Source: a virus
Length of the DNA stretch: 64,000 nt
Virus record (IMG/VR): IMGVR_UViG_3300009181_006602
Span: 1 to 64,000 of that record
Reading direction: 5' to 3' (one strand)
Shown one piece after another: positions 42,595 to 50,509 of this stretch. The notes under the pieces are model-generated. The model did not search any database and had not been told where the DNA came from. It worked only from the letters and a program-made list of their open reading frames with translations. Each line of letters opens with the position of its first letter. The stretch's first letter is position 1. A program made the position numbers and the translations under genes.

Positions 42595-43061
42595 ATTAAT
42601 AGCCCAGATGATCTAGTGAATACTTCTACTTTACAAAGAGAATCACTTAAAATTACGATATACTTACCATGAATTTCTTCACCTTCAGTTTCTGTAGTCA
42701 TAATTGCAAATTCTCCCCATTTTTTATTTTCTACAATAAATCTTGTAGCTTCCCAAGTTGCAAGATCAGCGAAACTGGCTTCGAGTACATTAGCAAAGTT
42801 AGGGTGCAAAGATGATTTGATGTCTTCAATTTTCATTAAAGAGTTCATGTTTTCCTTGGTGGGTAATACCTCAGACTTACACACATCGGTAACCTTATGT
42901 ATGATTCCGCAATTGTTGCATTGCGCATATTTAGCAACAACATTCTCATCGTCATCTAGAACTGAAAAAACAACAAATTGATGTGGTGGTGGATTCTCTA
43001 ACTTTTTAAATTGAGGTAGAACGCAGCGACACCTAATAAGATGTTTTTGTCCTCTACTCAT
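42591..43061 (-). CDS. Unknown protein with zinc-ribbon-like Cys
   Basis: A 156-residue protein with CRC near residue 12 and CNNCGIIHKVTDVC at about 48-61, a likely zinc-ribbon. Then comes a helical segment and a beta-rich C-terminus (TTETEGEEIHGKYIVILSDS). It is the second gene in an overlapping four-gene set with clpP. No catalytic residues are evident; a nucleic-acid- or protein-binding role is plausible. Confidence 0.5.
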   Translation of the reverse strand: MSRGQKHLIRCRCVLPQFKKLENPPPHQFVVFSVLDDDENVVAKYAQCNNCGIIHKVTDVCKSEVLPTKENMNSLMKIEDIKSSLHPNFANVLEASFADLATWEATRFIVENKKWGEFAIMTTETEGEEIHGKYIVILSDSLCKVEVFTRSSGLLI

Positions 43062-43321
43062 TTTTTCTTTTTTGGCGTTTCGTCGGTGACGCCTTCCACG
43101 AACGTTGTCTTCAACGAACGTTGAAAATTACTTAAACCTCTTTGATAACCTTGTGTTATAGAAATATCAACCATATCAACCACCAGTCTAAGTTGGTCAT
43201 CTGTTAATTTTTGTCCGAGTGCGCCGGTGCTATTAGCAGAACTTAAATTAGCTTTAGTTAAATCTTTAGAATAATTAAGTAAGTTCAAAACTTCTTTAGA
43301 AACTTTATCTATTTTGTTCAT
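43058..43321 (-). CDS. Small unknown helical protein
   Basis: An 87-residue helical protein starting MNKIDKVSKEVLNLLNY and ending in a basic tail (TPKKKK). It overlaps the next gene by four bases. The 66-bp region upstream is shared with a divergent plus-strand gene and should hold both promoters. No family recognised. Confidence 0.45.
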   Translation of the reverse strand: MNKIDKVSKEVLNLLNYSKDLTKANLSSANSTGALGQKLTDDQLRLVVDMVDISITQGYQRGLSNFQRSLKTTFVEGVTDETPKKKK

Positions 43322-43387
43322 TTGTGTACCGTATAAAAAGAATAATGTATTTATTGATGCAGGTAAACGTCGGGAGCCAGAAATACT

Positions 43388-44560
43388 ATGAAAACATTAA
43401 AACAAGAATATAAATTAAAAAAAATAAATGAGCTTAAGCACAGAGTAAGGAAATCAGAACTAATCTTAATAGAAAACGATAAAGATATTCAAACGTCTTT
43501 GCTGCTCGAGGCGCTCGATGAGGATGAGTATAAAAAGGCTACAGAAGTCATAGAAAAACTTAGAAAAATTTCTGGCGTAGCTAAAAGTCTGAATTTAAGC
43601 ATATTACCTAAAGCTATAGAGGATTGTGTTAAGGATATAAATACATTCGCTGGTGGCGACTTCAAAACAAAGGCTATGGGACAATTGGCTTCTTTATTTA
43701 GCAAATCAGCTCCTTCTAGTAACCCTATATTAAAAGGATTGTCTTTTGCTAGCGCACTAGAAGCTGGTTTTAAATCACTTCAAACAGTCGTAAAAAATAA
43801 CATCAAAGACATTCAAAACAAGATGGACGTTTCGATCATCAAATCATCGGAAGAAGATCCTGCGATACAAAAAAACATCTCTAATGCGCTGACTAAATCA
43901 TTTATACCAGCCGGTGTATTCGGAAAGTTATTCGGTAAAATTCCTTATATTGCTGATTCTAAAAAATTGATCGAAGAAATAATGACATTAACGCCTGACC
44001 AGATTAATCAGATATATGAGCCGCTCAATAGCGGTACTAAGGCCGCTGATGTCGATCAAAACATAACAGACGAAGATGCCAACGATGCTGCAGCTAAAGA
44101 AATAGGAGACAAAGAAGGCGGTAAGGAGGCTGGCGAAGATGAAGCTAAGGAGACTAGTTCTGGTAAATCACAAAAAGGTAAAGCAAAAGATGCGCTAGTA
44201 AGTGCAACACAAAAGGCTGCGAAAAGTGCTGGCATAACTGATGGCGAGGCTATGAATTCTTTAATGAAAGAATTAGGTTATGAACTAGGCTCTTTCGAGG
44301 GGTCTTTAGTCGCACCTGCATTAACAGAGTTGATGGCAGATAAAAATATAGATGCTGATCAAATAGACGGATTCATTAAGGGCATGATGACGGATTTTGA
44401 AACAGAATTTAAAAATGATATTGATAAAAAAATAAAAGCAAACGCTGACAAAATTAAAAAGGACGCAGCTGCTAAAGCTAAAAAAGCCAGTGGTGATTCA
44501 AAGAAAACACCTAGCGCTGCTGAAATTCAACAAGCTTTTATAGACAGCGTAGAGGTGTAA
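43388..44560 (+). CDS. Helical Lys/Ala-rich protein, possible internal virion protein
   Basis: A 390-residue protein on the plus strand, isolated among minus-strand genes and followed at once by its own terminator. The N-terminus (MKTLKQEYKLKKINELK) is basic and helical; L-L-E-A at about residue 41-42 (SLLLEALDE) fits the prohead-protease consensus. A helical middle with one Gly/Ala-rich stretch leads to an acidic, Gly/Lys-rich linker (about 225-265) and a helical end with a Lys/Ala-rich tail. Possible internal or ejected protein. No recognised domain. Confidence 0.5.
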   Translation: MKTLKQEYKLKKINELKHRVRKSELILIENDKDIQTSLLLEALDEDEYKKATEVIEKLRKISGVAKSLNLSILPKAIEDCVKDINTFAGGDFKTKAMGQLASLFSKSAPSSNPILKGLSFASALEAGFKSLQTVVKNNIKDIQNKMDVSIIKSSEEDPAIQKNISNALTKSFIPAGVFGKLFGKIPYIADSKKLIEEIMTLTPDQINQIYEPLNSGTKAADVDQNITDEDANDAAAKEIGDKEGGKEAGEDEAKETSSGKSQKGKAKDALVSATQKAAKSAGITDGEAMNSLMKELGYELGSFEGSLVAPALTELMADKNIDADQIDGFIKGMMTDFETEFKNDIDKKIKANADKIKKDAAAKAKKASGDSKKTPSAAEIQQAFIDSVEV

Positions 44561-44577
44561 GAGTCATATAATAAATT

Positions 44578-44607
44578 AATCCGTATTCTTTAGATGCGGA
44601 TTTTTTT
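44578..44607 (+). terminator. Rho-independent terminator
   Basis: AATCCG and CGGATT pair with three further internal pairs (one G-T), closing a 7-base loop, followed directly by seven T residues. It starts 17 bases after the plus-strand gene's stop and sits between convergent genes. It is the clearest intrinsic terminator in the window. Confidence 0.88.
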
Positions 44608-44626
44608 ATTAAAGAACTATAAATCG

Positions 44627-45781
44627 TTATGATATTATACAACCAAGACGATTATATTCTTTAAAAAAGGAACTGTAATAATGCTCGGCTACCTTTAGTG
44701 ACGTTAACGGATATAAGTTACCATTGTATTCAATGACACCATGGGTAGCAGCTATCTTAATCGCTCGAAGCGCTCTATCAATCATGAAACTTCTTTTATA
44801 CGTATTGTGATCTGCTTTTAACGATATTGTTACTCTATTCGATCCTAGATTTTTTATTCTTTTTGCCATCAACTCTTTCGTTGCTGTTAATTCAACTTCT
44901 AGTAATTTTTTTTGAAGTAATAATATATGTCGATCAACGTCAAGTCTAGTATTACATTTTTCTACTAAAATACCGGCTTCACTAATGTTAATATAGTCAA
45001 CACGAGGGGCTAATGATATATCGACATTGTTAATCAATTGTCCTTTTAAAGTTGATATTAGATCGCCACCAGAAACTATTGCAATATCGTTCAATAAATT
45101 AACACCGTCTAAATCATACTTGACTATAAATGGCAATATGGATAGCGAACCTCTTTCGCAGTTAACCTTGATAGTATGTGCTACATCATCAGACATGCCT
45201 CGTACAAAAAGAAAAACATTGTCCTTTATTTGTGAAGCGTCTTCTAGTATGCGATGTATTTCTGAAACTGATTCTACATATCCATCGATGCATATCACCT
45301 TAGGACCTAGATATTTCGAATTTTTTAATTTTAATATTGAAACAACATCAGGGAAAAAGCTACCATCATTTAGCTCAACTACGTCTTCATTGTGTTGCTG
45401 GTTTAATAAAACGACTTTACCGTTTAGACCAGCTAAACATATTGCCTCGTGTACAAGATCTGCTAGCCCTTTATCAACATATGTTGATATAAGCGTTTTT
45501 AAGTTAACGCCATCCAACTTTTGACAAAAGTTGTTGCAATCGATCTTGTTATTTTTATCTACGTTTAAAAGAAGCTGCAACATTAAATCAGATGCCCCAG
45601 CTGAGAGAGTCTCTACTTTGATTAAGTACGTTAACAATAAATTAGAAATCGCAGTTTTTGTGGATGTTTCAAATTTTAATTGTTGCAGCGCTTGTAGTCC
45701 TAAGTTTGTATTAAGACAATTTTTATAATTTTTTAAAATGCTAGCTAAATGTACGTCAAGTTCTTTTGTAACTATTTCCAC
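44627..45781 (-). CDS. Divergent GroEL-like chaperonin, truncated
   Basis: A 384-residue protein whose order of segments follows GroEL. About 100-145 (KGLADLVHEAICLAGLNGKV then VELNDGSFFP) matches the E-x-V-G-x-x-I-A-E-A ... G-M-x-F-D-R-G region. About 160-245 matches the apical domain, ending in NLLNDIAIVSGGDLIST (GroEL: LxDIAILTGGxVIS). About 280-355 (DRHILLLQKKL, KRIKNLGSNRVTISLKA, RALRAIKIAATHGVI) matches the returning intermediate and equatorial segments. The nucleotide-binding G-D-G-T-T-T is replaced by SAGASD (60-65), and the last 150 or so equatorial residues are missing. It is therefore unlikely to be a normal ATP-driven chaperonin; it might modify the host complex or act as a structural chaperone. 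Confidence 0.68.
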   Translation of the reverse strand: MEIVTKELDVHLASILKNYKNCLNTNLGLQALQQLKFETSTKTAISNLLLTYLIKVETLSAGASDLMLQLLLNVDKNNKIDCNNFCQKLDGVNLKTLISTYVDKGLADLVHEAICLAGLNGKVVLLNQQHNEDVVELNDGSFFPDVVSILKLKNSKYLGPKVICIDGYVESVSEIHRILEDASQIKDNVFLFVRGMSDDVAHTIKVNCERGSLSILPFIVKYDLDGVNLLNDIAIVSGGDLISTLKGQLINNVDISLAPRVDYINISEAGILVEKCNTRLDVDRHILLLQKKLLEVELTATKELMAKRIKNLGSNRVTISLKADHNTYKRSFMIDRALRAIKIAATHGVIEYNGNLYPLTSLKVAEHYYSSFFKEYNRLGCIIS

Positions 45782-45818
45782 ATATAGATGTTATTCATTT
45801 ATAGCGAAAAAGTACAAA

Positions 45819-46358
45819 CTATGGAGAGTTTTTTATCGAACTAAAAAATAACTTTAAAACGACAGCAATAAGGCCACCTCCTAAAGCAGCACCGACCCAT
45901 TTGATGCCAGAAAATAGAACATTTTGAAACTTTTCAACATTACTCATTGAAATTTCAAGCTTTTGTATTTTTATTTGCATCAATCCAGATTCTTTTTCTA
46001 GTGTATCTTCAGCTTCGTTAGATAGTCGCTTCCACGTTGAATATTCTATAAGCTGTTTTTCTATTTCTGTCACCGAATCAATATTAGCAGCCTTGTTTAA
46101 AGCGATTCTAGAAAAAAGTCCATCATCAGGATCGTAAATCGCTTCGTGTATTTTATCAACTTTTTGAATGATTTGAGCTTGACATTTTTCTATATTATCA
46201 ACATTAAATAACAACTTATCAAATCCGCCATTTAAGGCCGGACTTATATCCAGCTTGGCATAAATATTTTTTAATAAATCCTTGGACTCTTGATCATCCA
46301 AAGAGTCGTCTTCTTTTTCGATTTTTAAAGATCTTTTATGAAAAGTTTTTTTGTTCAT
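45819..46358 (-). CDS. Coiled-coil protein with C-terminal membrane anchor
   Basis: A 179-residue protein. Charged helices and a coiled coil (about 55-145) are followed by one hydrophobic segment near the C-terminus (WVGAALGGGLIAVVLKLFF, about 152-171) and a short polar tail. The layout, with DPDDGLFSRI and an N-out coiled coil before one membrane helix, resembles XhlA-type phage lysis/membrane proteins. It is the first gene of the minus-strand series, facing the strand switch. Exact role unknown. Confidence 0.55.
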   Translation of the reverse strand: MNKKTFHKRSLKIEKEDDSLDDQESKDLLKNIYAKLDISPALNGGFDKLLFNVDNIEKCQAQIIQKVDKIHEAIYDPDDGLFSRIALNKAANIDSVTEIEKQLIEYSTWKRLSNEAEDTLEKESGLMQIKIQKLEISMSNVEKFQNVLFSGIKWVGAALGGGLIAVVLKLFFSSIKNSP

Positions 46359-46405
46359 ATCGATTATTTATAAGTAACTTATAATTAAGAAAATTTTAAG
46401 ATTAT

Positions 46406-46484
46406 TTATCTTATCTTATCTTATCTTATCTTATCTTATCTTATCTTTATCTTAGATCTTATCTTATCTTTATCTTAGATCTTA
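46406..46484. repeat. TTATC microsatellite with 21-bp direct repeat
   Basis: Eight perfect TTATC units (46406-46445) run into two copies of a 21-bp sequence, TTATCTTTATCTTAGATCTT plus A (46441-46461 and 46464-46484). The array lies in the 223-bp divergent region between the minus-strand and plus-strand halves of the window. Copy number should vary by slippage and would change the spacing of flanking signals. Confidence 0.95.
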
Positions 46485-46492
46485 GGTGTCTT

Positions 46493-46516
46493 TATTAAAT
46501 GTACATTTAATATAAT
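46493..46516 (+). promoter_or_regulatory. 20-bp palindrome overlapping a TATAAT box
   Basis: TATTAAATGTACATTTAATA (46493-46512) is a perfect 20-bp palindrome, and TATAAT (46511-46516), the consensus -10 hexamer, overlaps its right end. A good -35 is not visible, so an activator or a weak promoter is likely. The start codon of the glycan operon is 66 bases downstream. The region fits an operator-controlled promoter for the whole plus-strand operon. Confidence 0.5.
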
Positions 46517-46581
46517 AATTCAAAGTATAGAAACCTTCTTAACTAATTTAAGAAATATTATTAATATCAAAGAATATAAAT

Positions 46582-48534
46582 ATGCCAACATTTAATACCA
46601 AAGACGAGATATTTGGATCTAAAATAAAAGACCAGCATCAAGTGATCTTTGTCGCCGACCTTTTCGTTGAGGATTATATCGGTGGAGCAGAATTAACATC
46701 AGAGGCCCTTATTTCTGAATCGCCTTATGGCGTTTTGAAGCTTAAATCGCAAGACGTTACTATGGATCTCTTGCAGCAAGGTGCCGATAAGTTTTGGATT
46801 TTTGGAAATTTTTCTGCGCTTAACCCGCAACTAATCCCCAGCATAGTAGCTAATCTTAAATATTCAGTGCTTGAATACGACTACAAGTATTGTCGCTATC
46901 GATCCCCAGAAAAACACTTGTCCGTTACAGAAAAATCTTGCGACTGTCATGAACAAATTAATGGTAAATTGATATCTGCTTTTTATTGCGGAGCACAAGG
47001 GATGTGGTGGATGTCAGAAGGACAAAAAGACCATTACACTAGTTTGTTTCCGTTTTTATTAGAAAAATCAAACGTTGTTCTATCCAGCGTTTTTAATAAA
47101 AAAACTTTAGGGACCATCAGGGCGCTCAGAGAAGGCATTCTAAAGTCAAAAGAGGAACGTAAAAAGTGGATTGTTCTTGGGTCAGAATCGTGGATAAAAG
47201 GTTTTGATGATGCAAAAAGTTGGTGTAAGGAAAATGTTAAAGACGTCGATGTGTTATGGAACATGTCTTATGAAACGACTTTAACAAAAATTGCTATAGC
47301 CGAAGGATTTGTTTATTTACCACGAGGTAAAGACACCTGCCCACGAATGGTTATTGAAGCTAAACTATTAGGTTGCACGCTACACATTAATGATAACGTT
47401 CAACACAAAAATGAAGAATGGTTCGCTACTGATGACATTGAATCGATTGAAGCATATCTTTATGCAGCGCCTGGTTTATTTTGGAATGGAATTAGAAGTA
47501 TGATGAACTATAAACCAACCATCAGCGGATACACACAAACTCGAAACTGTATTGAACAAAATTACCCGTGGGAACAATCTATTAAGTCGTTACTAGGATT
47601 TTGTAATGAGGTTATTATAGTAGACGGAGGTTCAACAGACGGTACTTGGGAAAGACTTTTAGAGATTCAGCAAATCGAACCTCGAGTGAAGCCATTTCAA
47701 ATAACAAGAGATTGGAATGATAAACGCTTTGCTCTTTTCAATGGGCAACAAAAAGCTGAAGCCCGATCTAAATGTATAAGCGAATTTTGCTGGCAGGTCG
47801 ATATCGATGAAGTCGTACACGAAGATGACTATTCTAAGATAATTGACCTCGTAACGAAATTTCCAAAAGGTGTCGATCTTATAGCACTCCCAGTTGTTGA
47901 ATATTGGGGTGGACCTGAAAAGGTTCGCGTTGATGTTAATCCTTGGAAATGGAGATTAAGCCGTAATAATCCTAACATTACGCACGGTTTACCAAAGTCC
48001 CATCGTAGATTTGATGATGAGGGTACCATGTTCTCTATTGGCTCAGATGGAGATGACTATATCTACAAGGATACTTTGGAAAATGTACCGTGCGTATCAT
48101 TCTACACGAACGAAGTTGATTCTGCTCGCCAAGCGGCGATGAGCGGCAATAAACAAGCTCTTGTGGCTTATGAAAATTGGCTTAATCAAGTTGTCGAACA
48201 ACTTCCAGGAGTCTATCATTATTCATGGTATGATCTCGAGAGAAAGATCCACACATATAAGGGTTTTTGGTCGCGCCACTGGACGTCGCTCTATAATCAA
48301 GTACAAGAAGATGTATCAGAGAACAACAAGTTTTTTGACAAGAAGTGGTCCGACGTGAATGACGAAGAGATTAAAGATCTTGCAGTTCGTATGAAGGCCG
48401 AGCTGGGTGGCTGGATATTTCACCATCGTGTTGACTTTTCCAAACCGACACCATGGTTAATCATCAAAAAATCAGAGCCGGCAGTAATGACAACCAGGGG
48501 ACAAGTGTTTAGTTCGGAGATCGCCACCACATGA
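46582..48534 (+). CDS. Two-domain glycosyltransferase (GT-B-like plus GT2)
   Basis: First gene of the glycan operon, 650 residues. Residues about 15-300 resemble a GT-B retaining transferase (GxxSWIKG region, then LPRGKDTCPRMVIEAKLLGC with the E-x-x-x-x-G-x sugar-nucleotide signature). Residues about 310-600 are a GT2-type GT-A domain: EVIIVDGGSTDGTWE, then QVDIDEVVHEDD with the D-x-D metal site. The second domain resembles those that attach or extend sugars in lipooligosaccharide synthesis. The combination could build two linkages in one protein. The stop overlaps the next start. Confidence 0.75.
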   Translation: MPTFNTKDEIFGSKIKDQHQVIFVADLFVEDYIGGAELTSEALISESPYGVLKLKSQDVTMDLLQQGADKFWIFGNFSALNPQLIPSIVANLKYSVLEYDYKYCRYRSPEKHLSVTEKSCDCHEQINGKLISAFYCGAQGMWWMSEGQKDHYTSLFPFLLEKSNVVLSSVFNKKTLGTIRALREGILKSKEERKKWIVLGSESWIKGFDDAKSWCKENVKDVDVLWNMSYETTLTKIAIAEGFVYLPRGKDTCPRMVIEAKLLGCTLHINDNVQHKNEEWFATDDIESIEAYLYAAPGLFWNGIRSMMNYKPTISGYTQTRNCIEQNYPWEQSIKSLLGFCNEVIIVDGGSTDGTWERLLEIQQIEPRVKPFQITRDWNDKRFALFNGQQKAEARSKCISEFCWQVDIDEVVHEDDYSKIIDLVTKFPKGVDLIALPVVEYWGGPEKVRVDVNPWKWRLSRNNPNITHGLPKSHRRFDDEGTMFSIGSDGDDYIYKDTLENVPCVSFYTNEVDSARQAAMSGNKQALVAYENWLNQVVEQLPGVYHYSWYDLERKIHTYKGFWSRHWTSLYNQVQEDVSENNKFFDKKWSDVNDEEIKDLAVRMKAELGGWIFHHRVDFSKPTPWLIIKKSEPAVMTTRGQVFSSEIATT

Positions 48535-49268
48535 AGAATCGTTTTGTCTTCGTCGTTCCGTATTACAATGCGGAAGAAGACATATCAAAGACCCTCCACT
48601 CTATAATGGCCCAAAGTTATGATGAGTGGAGGGCTATTGTTATCAACGATATGTCTACCGACAATGGATCTAATCTCACCTCGCGAATAGTCGATGGGTC
48701 CATCCATCGAGACAAATTTACTCTCGTAGACAGGGTAGAGAAGCATGGAGAAGTTCGTAATACTCTTGTATCGTTAGATTCGATAGAAGATGATGAGGTT
48801 GTATGTCGATTGGACGGCGGAGACTGGCTACTGGAAAACGATCTACTATGGGTGCTTAACGAAACGTACAATGATCCATCTCAGGCGGTCGCCTGGACAG
48901 CGCACAGGTGGAGCTATACAACAAGAAATATCTCTGGACCTTTAAATTTACAATCGAGTCAAACTGTCTATCAACACCCGTGGGTTTCAAGTCACCTGAA
49001 GACATTTCGTGCAGGACAACTTCGTAAAGTTCCAAAAGCTAACTTTTTTACAGACTCAGGCGAGTACATAATGATTGCATGCGATCAAGCGATATTCTTA
49101 CCAATGATGCATCTCTCCCATGGAGAAGGAAAAAAGTTGAACTTCGTACCTATTGTCGGATACCATTACAATATCAATCTAGGAAATAAAAATTTATTTA
49201 CTTCGAATAGAGCGATCAATCAAAAGATGTCAGCTGAGACGATCCGCGAAAGAGGATTTTTAGAGTGA
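48531..49268 (+). CDS. Glycosyltransferase family 2
   Basis: A 245-residue GT-A protein. FVVPYYNAEEDISKTLHSI, INDMSTDNGS and VCRLDGGDWL are the N-terminal nucleotide-sugar motifs of family 2 (usually V-S-x-Y-N, DD-x-S-x-D and a D-x-D/D-G-D). It is inverting by family. Acceptor and donor are unknown. Coupled to the genes on both sides through 4-base overlaps; the next gene starts with GTG. Confidence 0.8.
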   Translation: MKNRFVFVVPYYNAEEDISKTLHSIMAQSYDEWRAIVINDMSTDNGSNLTSRIVDGSIHRDKFTLVDRVEKHGEVRNTLVSLDSIEDDEVVCRLDGGDWLLENDLLWVLNETYNDPSQAVAWTAHRWSYTTRNISGPLNLQSSQTVYQHPWVSSHLKTFRAGQLRKVPKANFFTDSGEYIMIACDQAIFLPMMHLSHGEGKKLNFVPIVGYHYNINLGNKNLFTSNRAINQKMSAETIRERGFLE

Positions 49269-50155
49269 AGATATTGTTAGACAACGTTGATATCAATTCT
49301 TCCTCAGGCCCAAACTCTTTTGGTCGATTGTTATCAGAAGAACTCAAAAGAGTTGGTCACCATATTAGCTCGCGATTAATAGATCCAGACGTTCAACTTT
49401 CTTTTATAGTCGCATCTCAAAAAAAAGCTAAACTAGCTTTACGCCTTGATGGAATATACTTTAACTCTCGACAAGATTGGGAATCCATGAATTCGTCTAT
49501 TAAGAATTCGTTTAATCTTGCAGACGTAGTAATATACCAATCTAATTTTAATAAAACATTGACTGAAAAGTTTTTTGGATATGCAAAAAACTCATTCGTA
49601 ATAAATAATGGTACTTGTTTAGAAACTATTCGTAGTATTAATCCATTAGCTCAACAAGAGCTTGACGAGTATTCAGAAGTATGGTCGTGTGCATCCTCTT
49701 GGAGACCTCACAAAAGACTAAAGGAAAATATCGGTTATTTTTTAGAAAAAGCGCCTATTGATTCTTGTCTTATTGTTGCCGGTGAAAATCCAGATCACGT
49801 CATTAAGCACCCTAGGATATTTTATGTAGGACAACTTTCTTGGAGAGATTGCATATCTCTATATAAAAGATCAACTACTTTTTTACATTTAGCATTTTTA
49901 GATCACTGTCCTAATGTTGTTATCGACGCTGTTGCTTCTGGTTGTAAGTTGATTGTGGCATCTAGCGGAGGAACAAGCGAGATTGCAGGACTTAATGCTT
50001 TGGTCATTAAAGATTTGGATTGGGATATGTCGCCGCTTGACCTTTATTCGCCGCCTGCTTTAGATTACTCTAAAGAAAAGCAAAATTGTGTTATATCAAA
50101 TATTAATATAATCGATGTCGGCACTCGCTATATAAATGCGCTAGGATCAATATGA
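49265..50155 (+). CDS. Glycosyltransferase, GT4-type
   Basis: A 296-residue GT-B transferase with a GTG start overlapping the previous stop. Shown by SGPNSFGRLLSEELKRVGH at the N-terminus (family 4 acceptor-side loop), SWRPHKRLKENIGYF, IFYVGQLSWRD and HCPNVVIDAVASGCKLIVAS, where the E of E-x-x-A-x-G is replaced by D (DAVASG). Shorter than the usual 350-400. Likely adds hexose to a glycan chain. Confidence 0.75.
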   Translation: MKILLDNVDINSSSGPNSFGRLLSEELKRVGHHISSRLIDPDVQLSFIVASQKKAKLALRLDGIYFNSRQDWESMNSSIKNSFNLADVVIYQSNFNKTLTEKFFGYAKNSFVINNGTCLETIRSINPLAQQELDEYSEVWSCASSWRPHKRLKENIGYFLEKAPIDSCLIVAGENPDHVIKHPRIFYVGQLSWRDCISLYKRSTTFLHLAFLDHCPNVVIDAVASGCKLIVASSGGTSEIAGLNALVIKDLDWDMSPLDLYSPPALDYSKEKQNCVISNINIIDVGTRYINALGSI

Positions 50156-50508
50156 AAAACATACACGAATCTGTTAGTTGTTTGTTGACAGCAAAGCTTG
50201 TTAAATACAAAAACGAGAAATTGAACGTCGCCACTTGTACTTTAATATATCAAGATATATTTGAAACTTTCGTTGATGTAATTCAAGAATCACAAATCGA
50301 AATAAGCAATGAAGCAATGAATATGATATGTCAAATGTATTATGACGTAGTTGCCATCAACGGAAATCAAGAGTTGGATCCAAACATTTTCTCACAAAGA
50401 GCTAGCGTAAAAAATATAGAAACAAAAGAACTAGCATTGTTAGCTAGCATTTTTTCTAATACGCCTTTTGCTGTGCCTTTTATTCTTGAAGTAAAAAAGA
50501 GGTCGTAA
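50152..50508 (+). CDS. Unknown small protein in glycan operon
   Basis: A 118-residue helical protein with no motif recognised. It starts MKNIHESVSCLLTAKLVKYK and is coupled to the transferase before it (ATGA). It contains three Cys, none paired in a zinc pattern. Its place inside the operon suggests it serves glycan synthesis, but nothing in the sequence shows how. Confidence 0.4.
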   Translation: MKNIHESVSCLLTAKLVKYKNEKLNVATCTLIYQDIFETFVDVIQESQIEISNEAMNMICQMYYDVVAINGNQELDPNIFSQRASVKNIETKELALLASIFSNTPFAVPFILEVKKRS

Positions 50509-50509
50509 T

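Noticed and set aside
46364-46582. TATAAATA sequences (T4 late-promoter -10 type) just before the two divergent start codons
   Set aside because: They sit 5 bases from one ATG and overlap the other, which would leave no leader. The motif is not found before the capsid, portal or other head genes, and the region is very AT-rich.
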